Origin: Chrysophaeum taylorii | Lineage: Eukaryota > Sar > Pelagophyceae > Pelagomonadales > Pelagomonadaceae | Assembly (NCBI GenBank): GCA_029834535.1 | Contig: JAQMWT010000238.1 | Location: 106,908-170,907, forward strand | Length of the DNA stretch: 64,000 nt | Direction of reading: 5' to 3' | Part shown: piece after piece, positions 12,233 through 21,697 of the stretch | Position numbering within the stretch: the stretch's first letter is position 1 | How the letters are laid out: the number at the start of each line of letters is the position of its first letter | Notes under the pieces: generated by a model | Database searches by the model: none | What the model was told of the DNA's origin: nothing | What the model saw: the letters and a program-made list of their open reading frames with translations, nothing else | Program-made: the position numbers and the translations under genes

Positions 12233-13539
12233 CTAAGAGGGGGGTGTGGGGAGCATGAAGGATGTGGGTGGTTTGTGCGCCATGGTCTTCCACTTGAAAA
12301 GGTTAATTATTAGAGTCACCCTAGATCCGCAGTCGAAGGGGGGGCCGTGGTGCTCCCAATTGTCAACGATGTCGACGATAGCGCCGGCCGTGCCGGCGAG
12401 AACGATGAGAATAGTGAGGGCTATGTGAAAGTTGGCCTCCCGGCGGCGGTGTTCTTCCTTGGGGCGTGCGTGTTTGTAGAGGAGAGCCGGGATGGCGAAG
12501 TTGGGGGGGGCGGAGGCGAAGGCCCCGATCAGAGAGACGAGGTCGGGGAAGAACGGAACGGCATTGGCGACGAACCAGGCTGACGCCGTGATTGCGGACG
12601 TCAAGGCGAGCCAGCAGCGATTCGAGTCCTCGAGGTCGAGGTGGCTCTGGAGGGTTTTGGCGAGGGGCTGGAGGTTGATCGCGTAGGAAACGGATACGTG
12701 CGCGAAGAGGCACGCGCCCGCCCGCGGGTCTCCGTAGCCACTCGTCGCTGGAAATAGCGTCGAGGAGAAAGGCTGGTGGGCGGGGGACTGAGCGTCGGGA
12801 TCGCGCTGCTCGCGTCGCACGTTCAGGAGCAGTTTTTTTGCGTTCCCCATCGCGAAGACGCACGAGCCGACAGCCGCGCTCGCGCGGAGCGCCGCGCGCC
12901 ACCGGGGCGCGCCGAGGTGCGGCGGGAGCCAGGCGGGGTCGTAGGGCCAATGCCTCGCCGCCAGGCACGAGCCCAGCACGACGAAGACGCTCGAGATCGA
13001 CGCGAGGCTCGGCCACCTCAGCTTTGTCATCGTGCGGGTCGCTTGCGCGAGCGCGAGTACCGACGCCGCGGCAGCAAAGCTCGAGAGCGCCGTGCACGAG
13101 GCGCCGACGGCGAGCTCGAGGCCGTTTGACATGACGAGCGCGTACTGTCCCAGAACCAGAAACAAGTTCGAGTACCACGCCGCCAGGATGATCGCCTTGG
13201 TCGTCGCTCCGCACCCCGCGCCGAGCTCGCAAAAGTCGCGCGCACGTCCCCCTCGCGCGGCCTCGATCACCAGCGTGCCGGCGCTCAAGTTGAGCACAAA
13301 GTTCGTCACACCATCAACGCACCGAACCTCCCGATACCGAGGGTCCACGCGTCCCCCGGTAGCGCGAGGACACCAGTCCCCACGCAGTCCGCCACGAGCA
13401 GCACCGCACCGCCCAACACGCCGTAGCCCCCCCGAGACTCGGACACGAGAGCATACTCCGACATGACCACCTTCGAGTCTGGCGCGCACACATGGGACCA
13501 TCGCATCAATCCGGGTAAGGGAAACGTGGTTGGTCTCAT
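12233..13539 (-). CDS. AAAP-family amino-acid transporter, one frameshift
   Basis: The long frame (from ATG at 13573) reads as a multispan membrane protein only from about 13320 downward. The true N-terminus is in another frame: ATG at 13539 or 13464, with GGYGVLGGAVLLVADCVGTG then VLALPGDAWTLGIGRFGALM, the typical first helix of the amino acid/auxin permease family. It ends at a TGA just after the ALMV codons, where the second frame takes over with TNFVLNLSAGTLVIEAA. One missing base joins the two, so this is a recent frameshift or an assembly error. I tested short GT-AG introns here and none gave the right phase. About ten hydrophobic segments follow. Family function is proton- or sodium-coupled amino-acid transport; substrate and membrane are unknown. 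Confidence 0.72.
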
Positions 13540-13573
13540 CGGGGGCCAAAACACAAACGGGGACTAAAACCAT

Positions 13574-15830
13574 GCATTAAACGTCAACTTGGCTTTTGCT
13601 CCAAAAGTAAAGCGTCTCGGTACGCAACGTGGCGGCACTTTACATGTTGCATCATGATGTTGACGACGACGACGGGCTCTCTTTCTGCGGCAAGCGACTG
13701 GTCGTTCGGTATCCTATGGCTCTGATAAGTTGCGGGGATTCGGTGTAGGCACCAGGGCAGAAGAGGCGGCGATCTCGGGGCTCCTGTTTTGGCTTGTGGT
13801 CTACGAAACCGCGCTATAAAGCGAGCGCCAAGTTCCTGTCGTACGGCTCGAGCCTCGTTTCCAGGCACTCGGGCATCACCTCTGGCGCTTTACACCCGTC
13901 GATTCCAGCGTCCTACTCTATCGCTGCCGGAGTAGTACTTCGCCAAGTGTTCGGAACATGTCCTTATCATTCACAGACTCAGTGTCGCTTCTTTCGCGCG
14001 CTCCTTGCGCTCAATTTTAGCTCGAACCGAAAAGGCATGTACCCCATGTTCTTCTTCTTCTTCTTCTTCTTCATTTTCCTCTTCTTTCGAATCTCCACGC
14101 CCGTATCAAACAAACTCATCCTACTAATTAATGCCTAGACGATGGGTGCTATCTACAGAGTGCCGATGGCATTGTTATATGCCGAGAGCTCGTAGCTTCA
14201 CGCCGCTTTTGGGGGGCTCGTTTTTTGTTGTCGGGGTGGGAAGGGAGTGTTTACTCCCGTGTTGTTGCGGTCCTCGCCACCTCGCTGCGGTCAACGAAGC
14301 TCGGACCCTCCCCCTGACCTCTCCTATTGCCTCCTGTGTGCGCTTCTCGCCAGTTGTCTCTTTTTTGCTCTTCGATTTCTAGTGTGGGTGTCGAGATTCA
14401 ACGAAGTTGTTCAGTGGCCCCGATGATGATGACGACGACGACGCTGTGGGGGCGGCGGCTATACCGGAGATTGGGCGTGGTGGGGCTGGGCTATGAGGGT
14501 GGCAGGGCTGATTTCCATGCCGGGTTTCATGCAACTCTACGGTATGTGGAAGTTGGATGCCCCCCAGATTATGATTGCTCGCGTCTTCAAGTGGGACGAC
14601 AGAGATACGCGGGCAGTCCCCGACTGTTGGTGATGTATCGGAAGGGCGTGCTCCGAGCTGCGTCGCCTCGCCCCTTGCTCGTCATAGGCACCACGGCCGC
14701 CGAGTCCGCCCCGAGTAAATTCCTCCCCCCGAGGATGTCTGTCGGGGTAGGTGCCCACCAGGCTCGCCTGGATCAGGTAAAACTCGGCTCGAAATGCAGT
14801 AGGAATAGTAACGTTTAGAGTTGCGGAGAGAGGGGCCGATTGTGCTGACGACGATGATCGGTGGAGTGCTGTTTGCGTGCCTGGTGTGACGACGACACAA
14901 CGCGACTACGGTAGCTCGTCGGATGCGTATTTGCGTCAAATAGGACGGGGTCTAGAGGTGCAGCATGGGCTGGTGGTCAAGAGGCGGCTCAATGTTTGGT
15001 AATGCACGAGGAGGCGAATTGAACGGCGTTCCGTAATCAGACGATTTTTTTTTGCGCGGCTTCTCGTTGGTCGTACGGATTCAACCTTGAAAGTTGCTTG
15101 GCTGGGTAGAACTTGGTGAAAAGCCGAGTTTTGAGTTGGGACGAGTTTGGTGGGATTAGGGCCGGCGCGGCAGGGCTTTGGTTGGGAAAAAAAAAAAAAA
15201 AGTTAGAAAAGGGGGGGGGAGGAGCGCGGCTGGTAACTCCGACGAGCTCGTTTAGCTTCCCCTGCGACTCTCGCGGCATACGGCGTGGCGCAGACGATCA
15301 CTCTCGCGTTCGTCCTCGAGCGCGCCAATCGGGTCCTCGTCGCCGGCGTGCGCTTCTTCTAGACGATCATCACGCCGCTCTGCAATTGCAATACGCTTGG
15401 CCTCGCGTCGACGCTCGAGCAGCATCGCCGTATCCTCGTCGCTGGCGGCAAGAGCTTCACGACGAGCGGCTCGCAATCGCCCCATCTTGTCGCGACGGAC
15501 CGCATGTTCTTCGCGCTCGAGAAAAGCGATCGTCTCGAACACGCCACAAGCGCTTCCACGCATCAACAGCGCGCTTGTACACTTTCTCTTCGCCATTCCA
15601 CTCCTGGGCGAGGACACACTCGGAGTACCAGTTCCTTTTCAAAGGAACTTGCCCCTCTTTCGTTTTCCCGCACGATCTCCCGCCTCGCCGAGCGCCGGAC
15701 GGTTTGTCTCGTCATCCCGGGCCGCGCGGCGGTCCGCCGTCGCTCTCCACGATGGGGCGCGCCACGTGACGCACATTGAAGAACTCTTCCCGTGTATTGC
15801 GGTTCCAACCCTTAAACCCCAAAAAATAAG
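13574..15830. other. Intergenic region, no clear gene
   Basis: 2.2 kb with short frames only. A (TTC)n run is at about 14050-14073 and an A-run near 15188. On the minus strand, 15642-15252 holds two overlapping charged, helix-like frames (ERREAKRIAIAERRDDRLEE in one), possibly a decayed small gene. A plus-strand frame near 14490-14630 (FMQLYGMWKLDAPQIMIARV) looks protein-like but I do not recognise it. A perfect 9-bp inverted repeat (AGTTCCTTT / AAAGGAACT) is at 15630-15649. Confidence 0.5.
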
Positions 15831-16709
15831 ATGCTGAGGAAGGTGATCGCGTTGCGCGGCAATGATACCGTGAAGGTGCTGCAGTCGCTGTGCACAAACG
15901 ACGTGGCGGGGTGGGAGTCGGGGCTGCTCGCGACGGCGTTTCTCACCAACAAGGGTCGGGTGCTGTGCGACGCCATACTGTACCGGACAGAGGACTCGTC
16001 GGTGTTGGTGGACGTGGCCGCGGAGAGCTTTGGAGGGCTCGTGCGGCACCTGAAGATGTACAAGCTACGGGCGCAGGTGAGCATCGAGGCGACGGACCTC
16101 GCCGTGTCGCGCGAGCGCGTGGGCGAGGTGTTGGCGGGGGGTACCGATCCCCGGGTCTCGGGACTCGGGGAAAGGTTCGTGTCTTCGGAGCGAGGTCCGG
16201 CGCCCGAGGTGCGGTCGCGGCTCGCGGTGGGTGTGAGTGAGGGCCCCGAGATCGTGGGGAGGATCCCGCTCGAGTGCAACCTCGATGCGATCAACGCAAT
16301 CAGCTTCTCCAAGGGGTGCTACCTGGGCCAGGAGTTGACCGCGCGCGCGAAGCATCGCGGCGCCGTGCGGAAGCGGCTCATGCCCCTTGTTATGCGTCAC
16401 CAGGCCCTGCAGGTGATGGCCGAGATTCCACCGTGCGAGGAGGCGCCGCCGGGGAAGGGGGAGGACAAGGTGCTGGCGGCGGACGGCGCGACGATCGGTA
16501 CGGTCGTCGCCGCCGATTCTGGCGTCGTCCTGGCCTTGCTCCGCCTCGACGCTGCCTTCGCGCCCGAGCCCCACTTTTCTATCAATGGCCGCCCGGCTTC
16601 GCCCTACCTCCCGCCCTGGTGGCTCGACGCGCACCTGGCGGCGCGAGAAGACGGTAGGATGGTGCTCCAGCCCGGAGGAGAGGGGGGCACGCCATCTTCA
16701 TCTTCTTAA
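15831..16709 (+). CDS. IBA57: IBA57-like iron-sulfur cluster assembly factor
   Basis: 292 codons from ATG 15831. The signature KGCYLGQELTAR (from residue 161, Cys163) is the hallmark of the YgfZ/IBA57 branch of the GcvT-like folate-binding fold. The N-terminal QSLCTNDV and FLTNKGRVLCDAILYR blocks also fit. In other eukaryotes IBA57 works in mitochondria with ISCA1/ISCA2 in maturing 4Fe-4S proteins such as aconitase and lipoyl synthase. The predicted protein starts very close to the conserved domain and lacks an obvious targeting peptide, so an upstream exon or start is possible. Its stop codon lies 2 bp from the stop of the convergent CH-domain gene. The C-terminus is a low-complexity Gly/Ser tail. 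Confidence 0.9.
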   Translation: MLRKVIALRGNDTVKVLQSLCTNDVAGWESGLLATAFLTNKGRVLCDAILYRTEDSSVLVDVAAESFGGLVRHLKMYKLRAQVSIEATDLAVSRERVGEVLAGGTDPRVSGLGERFVSSERGPAPEVRSRLAVGVSEGPEIVGRIPLECNLDAINAISFSKGCYLGQELTARAKHRGAVRKRLMPLVMRHQALQVMAEIPPCEEAPPGKGEDKVLAADGATIGTVVAADSGVVLALLRLDAAFAPEPHFSINGRPASPYLPPWWLDAHLAAREDGRMVLQPGGEGGTPSSSS

Positions 16710-16711
16710 TC

Positions 16712-18295
16712 TTAGACGTCGGCGATGCGGATGAGTTCGTGCAGAAAGGAAGTCCTGCTGCGCTTACGACGAGGTGGTGGTGGTGGTGGTGGTGGTGTTT
16801 CGACGATTTGCGGCGGCGACGTGGACTTTTTTCGGATGCCGACCTCGTAGGTGACGGGGATGTCGAAGGCCGGCGGCGGCACGCCAGCGAGTTTCGTACC
16901 ATCATCATCATCATCATCATCATCAAAGGGGGGCGACAGTTTGGTCGTCGTCGTCGTCTTCTTCTTGGCGGGGATGGCATAAAAATCGTAAGTCTCTCGG
17001 GCCGTCACGGGAACTAGTTCGTCGAAGGCGATGTCGTAGTCGCCGTCGTCGTCCGCGAGGGCAGAGGCCGGCGGCACTTCGTCGAAGGCTATCTCAGTGG
17101 TGAGGGCCTCGGGAATGTCCGAGGAGACGGAGGCGAGGGCGTCGAGGGCGAAGAAGCCGAGATCGAGCTCGCCGAGGGGCTGGGGGAGGTCGGTGGAAAT
17201 AACGAGGAGCGAAGGGTCGATCGCTGTGCAGCGGCAGAGGAGGGCGTCGTTGGGGACGAGAGGCGGAAGGACGGCGATACGAGCGTTGCCGTCGCGGCGC
17301 GCGAGGATGGACGACTCGTGAATGACGCACCGGCCGTAGGGTTCGTCATCGGTGCCGCCGAACCAGCCTATTTTCGATCTGACGAGGTGAATGACGATGT
17401 CGGAGTTGGCGTCGCCCGTCTCGACGACGACGTCCTCGTCCCACCCCACTTCCCCGCGCAGCGGGGTCGCCGGGCGCGTCCGGCCGCTGGTCGACCGGGG
17501 CGTGGTCGCGCAGCAGTAGAGCGGGTCGTTCCCGACAGCCCCCTTGACCCTTCGGAGCGTGAGAATGATCTTGGAGGCGCGGGGTCGCCGGGCGCGCCTG
17601 TACTCGAGGAGCCACGCGACCGCCGCCTGTTCGTCCGACGGGTCGCGGACGAGCGGAGGGACGCCGAAGGACCTCTCGGCAGCGCGCAGGGCCGTATCGA
17701 GGGGGGGGTGGTCCTCCCCGAAACGCGCGAGACCGTCGACCGCGACGAGAGCCAGAAAGGCGCTTCCGTCGCGAAACTTCGGCTGGAGCTCGGAAAGCTT
17801 TGAAATCCCGAGGACTCTGCCCGCGCGCGCGAGGACCCACGCGTAGAGCTCGTCCTTGATGGCCGCGTACGAGGCGGGGGGGCGTCCCAGACTCGTCATG
17901 AGGGTCCATATGAGTCCGAAGATACACGTCAAATTGCCGTCGTGAACGTCCGAGGGACTGATGTTCACGAGCGAAACGCCCAGCTCCTCGAGGGCGGAGA
18001 ACAGCACGCTCAGCTTCTCGAGCTGGTGGATTTTTGTTGGTCTCGTGTCGAACACCACGTCGGTCACGCGCTTTTTGAGGGACCCGCGGCTCAGGACCTC
18101 GATCAAGTTGAACAACACCACGCCGTTCACGAGATCGCGCCGCAGGTTCTCTACCTTGGGGACGTGCCGGCCCCGAAGCACGCCGTTGATCCACATGCAG
18201 TACAACCGTTCCTGCCGCTTGAGCCAACTCGCGCTGTCGCTGCGACGGAGCTGGGGGGGCTTGCGCCCGCTCCAGTCGCGCTCGTAGAGGCCCAT
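16712..18295 (-). CDS. Tandem calponin-homology domain protein
   Basis: The frame extends to 18586 on the minus strand, but the first Met that fits is at 18295 (MGLYERDWSGRK), giving 527 codons; the upstream part overlaps the divergent gene and looks non-coding. Residues about 20-125 form a CH domain (ERLYCMWINGVL, DLVNGVVLFNLIEVLS, KIHQLEKLSVLFSALEELGV), followed by a second, weaker CH domain to about 250 (IKDELYAWVLARAG, FRDGSAFLALV). Tandem CH domains of this type usually bind F-actin. The rest is low-complexity, acidic and proline-rich, with Asp, Thr and Pro runs and a short basic patch near the end. No spectrin repeats or EF-hands follow, so it is not alpha-actinin. The role is probably in the actin cytoskeleton; I do not recognise an orthologue. 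Confidence 0.85.
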   Translation of the reverse strand: MGLYERDWSGRKPPQLRRSDSASWLKRQERLYCMWINGVLRGRHVPKVENLRRDLVNGVVLFNLIEVLSRGSLKKRVTDVVFDTRPTKIHQLEKLSVLFSALEELGVSLVNISPSDVHDGNLTCIFGLIWTLMTSLGRPPASYAAIKDELYAWVLARAGRVLGISKLSELQPKFRDGSAFLALVAVDGLARFGEDHPPLDTALRAAERSFGVPPLVRDPSDEQAAVAWLLEYRRARRPRASKIILTLRRVKGAVGNDPLYCCATTPRSTSGRTRPATPLRGEVGWDEDVVVETGDANSDIVIHLVRSKIGWFGGTDDEPYGRCVIHESSILARRDGNARIAVLPPLVPNDALLCRCTAIDPSLLVISTDLPQPLGELDLGFFALDALASVSSDIPEALTTEIAFDEVPPASALADDDGDYDIAFDELVPVTARETYDFYAIPAKKKTTTTTKLSPPFDDDDDDDDGTKLAGVPPPAFDIPVTYEVGIRKKSTSPPQIVETPPPPPPPPRRKRSRTSFLHELIRIADV

Positions 18296-18358
18296 ATTTA
18301 TGACAACAACAAGAAGAAGAAGAATACAACAACCCCATTCACCACCATCATCACCCAA

Positions 18359-18367
18359 TATAAAAAA
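18359..18367 (+). promoter_or_regulatory. TATA-like box in a divergent promoter
   Basis: TATAAAAAA lies 34 bp upstream of the membrane-protein ATG (18401), inside the 105-bp gap that separates it from the CH-domain gene start (18295). The gap must carry promoter elements for both genes. The core motif is seen; its function is inferred. Confidence 0.5.
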
Positions 18368-18400
18368 GTTCTGGCGCCGGCGCAAGCGTTGTGTCAAAAA

Positions 18401-19312
18401 ATGTCGTCCACGTTTCATCCCACGATGATGCCAACACCCGTCCCGACCGAGCTGAGCGAGTCGACGACCAGCACGAGCGGCGGGCTGGGGCTCGGGACCG
18501 TGGCCGTCGCCCTGATCGGCCTCGCGATCGCAGTCGTCTTGTTCATCCCTGTCGCCAAGTTCATCCGCGTCAACTGCTCCAAGCACCCACCCGACCTCGG
18601 AGCCCTCGGGAGCTCGGCGAAATACGACGAGTGCAGGGGCCAGTCCTACGGCTTCATCTTCTTCGCGACCGTCTTCAACGCGACAGCCCTCGTCGCCGCC
18701 GTTCTCGCGGCTTCGGAAGACGTCGACGTCGTCGCGGAATTCGCCGTCGCTTACGTCTATACCAAAAAAGGAGACCTCGCCGTCGGCTTGCTCGGGTACG
18801 TTTTCGTCGACAGCGACGACAACCCCCAGGAATTTTACGCCTTTGACGACTCCCTCCCGAGGGACGACGAAATCGACTACGACTACGACTGGCGCGGCGA
18901 CTGCGACGACGCCGGCGCTGCCGCCTACGGCATGCTCGTCCCCATCATTCTCGTCAAACTCCTCTCCTGCTTTCTCGTCTACAAGAGGGTCGACCCCGCG
19001 GCCGATGCGGCCTGCTACAAGTGGCTCGCCGTCGTCGTCGACGCCGCGGGTGCCGTCCTCATTCTCGCCATGCTCCTCGACTTCAGCATGTCCTGCCTCT
19101 CCAAACTTCCATCAAAGGGCGATTCCATCTTTCTCCCGGTCGACGACGATGCCACCCTGATCGACGACATCTCCACCCGCGACGTCTCCCGATCCCTACC
19201 CTTCGTCTGCTTCTACCTCCTCATCTTCGCCGGCATCCTCAACATCCTCACCGCCTTCATCCACCTCCGCATACCCACCTGGGGCGCCGAGCTCTACTCC
19301 GACGTCTACTGA
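18401..19312 (+). CDS. Multispan membrane protein of unknown function
   Basis: 303 codons from ATG 18401, preceded by an A-run and a TATA-like box. The same frame is open upstream to 17942, but that part lies over the CH gene and is a shadow. At least five hydrophobic segments: VAVALIGLAIAVVLFIPVA (about 30-50), SYGFIFFATVFNATALVAA (about 83-105), MLVPIILVKLLSCFLVY (about 180-197), LAVVVDAAGAVLILAMLLDF (about 208-228) and FVCFYLLIFAGILNILTAF (about 268-287). An acidic loop rich in Asp and Tyr separates segments two and three. The pattern resembles small four- or five-helix membrane proteins of protists, but I do not recognise a family. Confidence 0.75.
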   Translation: MSSTFHPTMMPTPVPTELSESTTSTSGGLGLGTVAVALIGLAIAVVLFIPVAKFIRVNCSKHPPDLGALGSSAKYDECRGQSYGFIFFATVFNATALVAAVLAASEDVDVVAEFAVAYVYTKKGDLAVGLLGYVFVDSDDNPQEFYAFDDSLPRDDEIDYDYDWRGDCDDAGAAAYGMLVPIILVKLLSCFLVYKRVDPAADAACYKWLAVVVDAAGAVLILAMLLDFSMSCLSKLPSKGDSIFLPVDDDATLIDDISTRDVSRSLPFVCFYLLIFAGILNILTAFIHLRIPTWGAELYSDVY

Positions 19313-19465
19313 CGACGACGGCGACGGCCCAGTTTTTTGTTTTGTTGTGTTGTTGGGAGTGGTGGGGTTTTTTTTTTTTTTTTTTTAACGAACGAACTAC
19401 TCGATAATAATAATAAATAAATAAACCCTGCCACACGCGTTACTCCTTTTACAACGCCGCCCGCG

Positions 19466-20722
19466 ATGGTGTCGCTCGAGGAAGCGGCGAGGGAGGTCGC
19501 CGAGGGCGACGTGCTGGAGGATGTCGAGGAGGAAGAGGAGGAGGAGCCAGAGCTGGAGGACTCGGAACTCGCCGAACTGCGTCCGATGGACGCGATGCAG
19601 CTTCGCACAGAGGAACTCGTTGCTGAAATGGAGCGTCGACACCTGCACCCCAAGGGGTTCCTCTCCGACGACGCGAGGGAGTTGCAGAAGTACTTCGACA
19701 TGGAGTACGAGCAAGACCTCGAGAAGATCCGTGCCGAGAAGCGCGAGCAGCGCAAGCAGGAGCGCGCCAAGGCGCAGTTGCACAAGAAGCGCGTGCAGCT
19801 CGAAAAGCAGCTCAAGGAGGAGCAGGCCGCCGTCGAGGCCGACGACCAGGTCGCAACCTGGCTGGCCGTACTCCGCACCGACCAGACGCGCGACACGGCG
19901 CGGATGCGGTGCGACTCGATCACCGTCCGCACCATCGCCAAGGCGCTCTGGACGAATCGCTCGCTGACCGCTATCGATCTCTCGCGGAACGGCCTCAGCG
20001 ACTTCGCGGGTTCGCAGGTGGCCCGCGTGCTCAAGCGGAACCGCCACCTCCGAAAGATCGAGCTCAACGAAAACTCCCTTGGCCCGCGGACCTGCCTCGC
20101 CTTCGGCGTCAGCCTCAAGCTCAATTCGACGCTCGAGTGCCTCGAGCTCGAATCCAACCCCCTCGCCAAGGACGGGGCCGACGCCTCGGGGGTCGTTGCT
20201 CTCGCGAAGGCCCTCGAAACCAACACGGCCCTCACGGCCATATCTTTGTGGCGTTGCAACGTCGGCCACGCCGCCGGAGCCGACCTCGCGAAAGCCCTCC
20301 TCGATAACGACTCCATCACCTCGCTCGACGTCGGCAACAACGGCTTCTACGGCTCGGACCTCCGCATCATCGCCGACAAGCTCGAGGCCAACCGCCAACG
20401 CGCGGACGACATCCAACGCGAGTGGCAGCGACAGCAGGACGAGATCGCCGACCAAGAGGCAAAGCGAAAGGCCCAGGCCGAGGCCGAGCAGAAGCAGCGC
20501 GACCTCGAGGCCTGGATGGACGCACAGCAAGACGCGCGCGCGGCCGAGCGCATCGCCCAGGCCGACGCCAGGCGCGCCGACCGCAGGGAACTCGAGCAAA
20601 AGCAGGCCGAGGCCGACGCTAAACTGCGCGAAGAAAAGCGGGCCAAGGACGACGCGGCCAAGAAGAAGAAAAAGAAGAAAAAGAAAAACGACGACAAAAA
20701 AACTACAAAAAAGAACAAGTAG
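19466..20722 (+). CDS. LRR (ribonuclease-inhibitor type) coiled-coil protein
   Basis: 418 codons from ATG 19466. Order: acidic N-terminus with a Glu run, charged coiled coil (about 60-130), five or so RNI-like leucine-rich repeats (about 145-310; LTAIDLSRNGLSDFAGSQVA, LRKIELNENSLG, LECLELESNPLA, ITSLDVGNNGF), then a second Lys/Glu/Arg/Ala-rich helix ending in a polylysine tail. The build resembles axonemal or cytoskeletal LRR proteins of flagellates, which would suit the ciliary genes nearby, but that is inference. No introns. The 60 bp upstream are AT-rich (AATAAATAAATAAA). Confidence 0.8.
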   Translation: MVSLEEAAREVAEGDVLEDVEEEEEEEPELEDSELAELRPMDAMQLRTEELVAEMERRHLHPKGFLSDDARELQKYFDMEYEQDLEKIRAEKREQRKQERAKAQLHKKRVQLEKQLKEEQAAVEADDQVATWLAVLRTDQTRDTARMRCDSITVRTIAKALWTNRSLTAIDLSRNGLSDFAGSQVARVLKRNRHLRKIELNENSLGPRTCLAFGVSLKLNSTLECLELESNPLAKDGADASGVVALAKALETNTALTAISLWRCNVGHAAGADLAKALLDNDSITSLDVGNNGFYGSDLRIIADKLEANRQRADDIQREWQRQQDEIADQEAKRKAQAEAEQKQRDLEAWMDAQQDARAAERIAQADARRADRRELEQKQAEADAKLREEKRAKDDAAKKKKKKKKKNDDKKTTKKNK

Positions 20723-20756
20723 GAAAAATTGTGCCTTATTATTTAATAATAACAAG

Positions 20757-21075
20757 TGCAGGCCAGTAAGTTCACCTAGTCCCAATCTCTAACCCCAGTA
20801 AGTTCACCTGGTCCCAGTAAGTTTCATATAAGTTCACCTGGTCAGTAAGTTGACCTAGCTCACACCAACTCCTTTGAGCTCGTCGCTCTCGCCTCCGCCA
20901 ATCTAAGCTGCTTTGATCCGCACGCGCCGCCAACCTTTGAGTTTACTCTAAAAACCCTTTACTCTAAAAACCCCAGTATGTTCACCTGGTCCCGGTTTCA
21001 CCTGGTCACTCAGTTCACCTAGTCCCAATCTCAAACCCCAGTAAGTTCACCTGGTCCCAGTAAGTTCACCTATAG
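20757..21075. repeat. Interspersed CAGTAAGTTCACCTGGTCC repeats
   Basis: At least eight full or partial copies of a 19-bp word (CAGTAAGTTCACCTGGTCC and variants) occur in two clusters, 20757-20855 and 20975-21075, sometimes back to back. They sit directly downstream of the LRR gene and abut the Helitron helicase fragment. They may be subterminal repeats of a mobile element. Confidence 0.7.
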
Positions 21076-21079
21076 TGCG

Positions 21080-21474
21080 CGTGTAGACGCCGGTAGGGGG
21101 CTTATCGGTATTGCGCAGCACGTGTGGGGTAGGTTGGAGTCGTCGACCCAGATGAGTATATCCTCGGGGATGCCGATCGACAGAGAGCCACGTAGAGATG
21201 GATGTGGCAGAAGACGGGCTTGGGAAAGAGGACGCCGACCTCGCGGGGCGTCTGGCCCTGGCTCTTGTTGATCGTTTGGCGTAGGCGGGCCTTAAGCGAT
21301 ACAGGTTGGAGGAGCCTCGGTGACAACGACACGATCGATCATGTCCGCGGTCATGCGCGCGTTGTCAGCATCGACAACATCGTTTCGACGGGGCGTGAGA
21401 ATGGCGCGCTGAAAGAGCCGCCGCGGCTCGTGGAAATAGTCTGCGAGGTCGCCGTAGACGGCTTGGAGGATCAC
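21080..21474 (-). pseudogene. Helitron/PIF1-type helicase fragment
   Basis: The minus strand encodes two adjacent pieces of a Helitron-type PIF1 helicase C-terminus. First is VYGDLADYFHE...RAILTPRRNDVVDADNA (21474-21292). Then, in a different frame, TINKSQGQTPREVGVLFPKP with VFCHIHLYVALCRSAS (about 21290-21140). TINKSQGQT and the LYVALSR-like block are conserved helicase motifs. About 100 residues that normally lie between the pieces are missing, so the copy is internally deleted and inactive. The Rep domain is absent. Helitron ends were not found. Confidence 0.7.
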
Positions 21475-21546
21475 TGTCTGGCTCTCTCACGCCTACCTGA
21501 TCCTTACTCTCGCGCCTACCTGATCCTTACCCTAAATCGAGGGACA

Positions 21547-21547
21547 A

Positions 21548-21582
<35 letters not shown>

Positions 21583-21585
21583 AAC
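21547..21585. repeat. (GACA)n microsatellite
   Basis: A run of GACA/AACA units about 110 bp upstream of the next gene. Confidence 0.85.
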
Positions 21586-21697
21586 ATCTGTCGATTAGTA
21601 GTTAGGATAACACAGTTGAAAGAAAAAGAATAATAAGAACTTTGAAAGAAAAAGAATATAATAAGAACTAATTTTTGGTTCTTCCTTTTGTGTGGAG

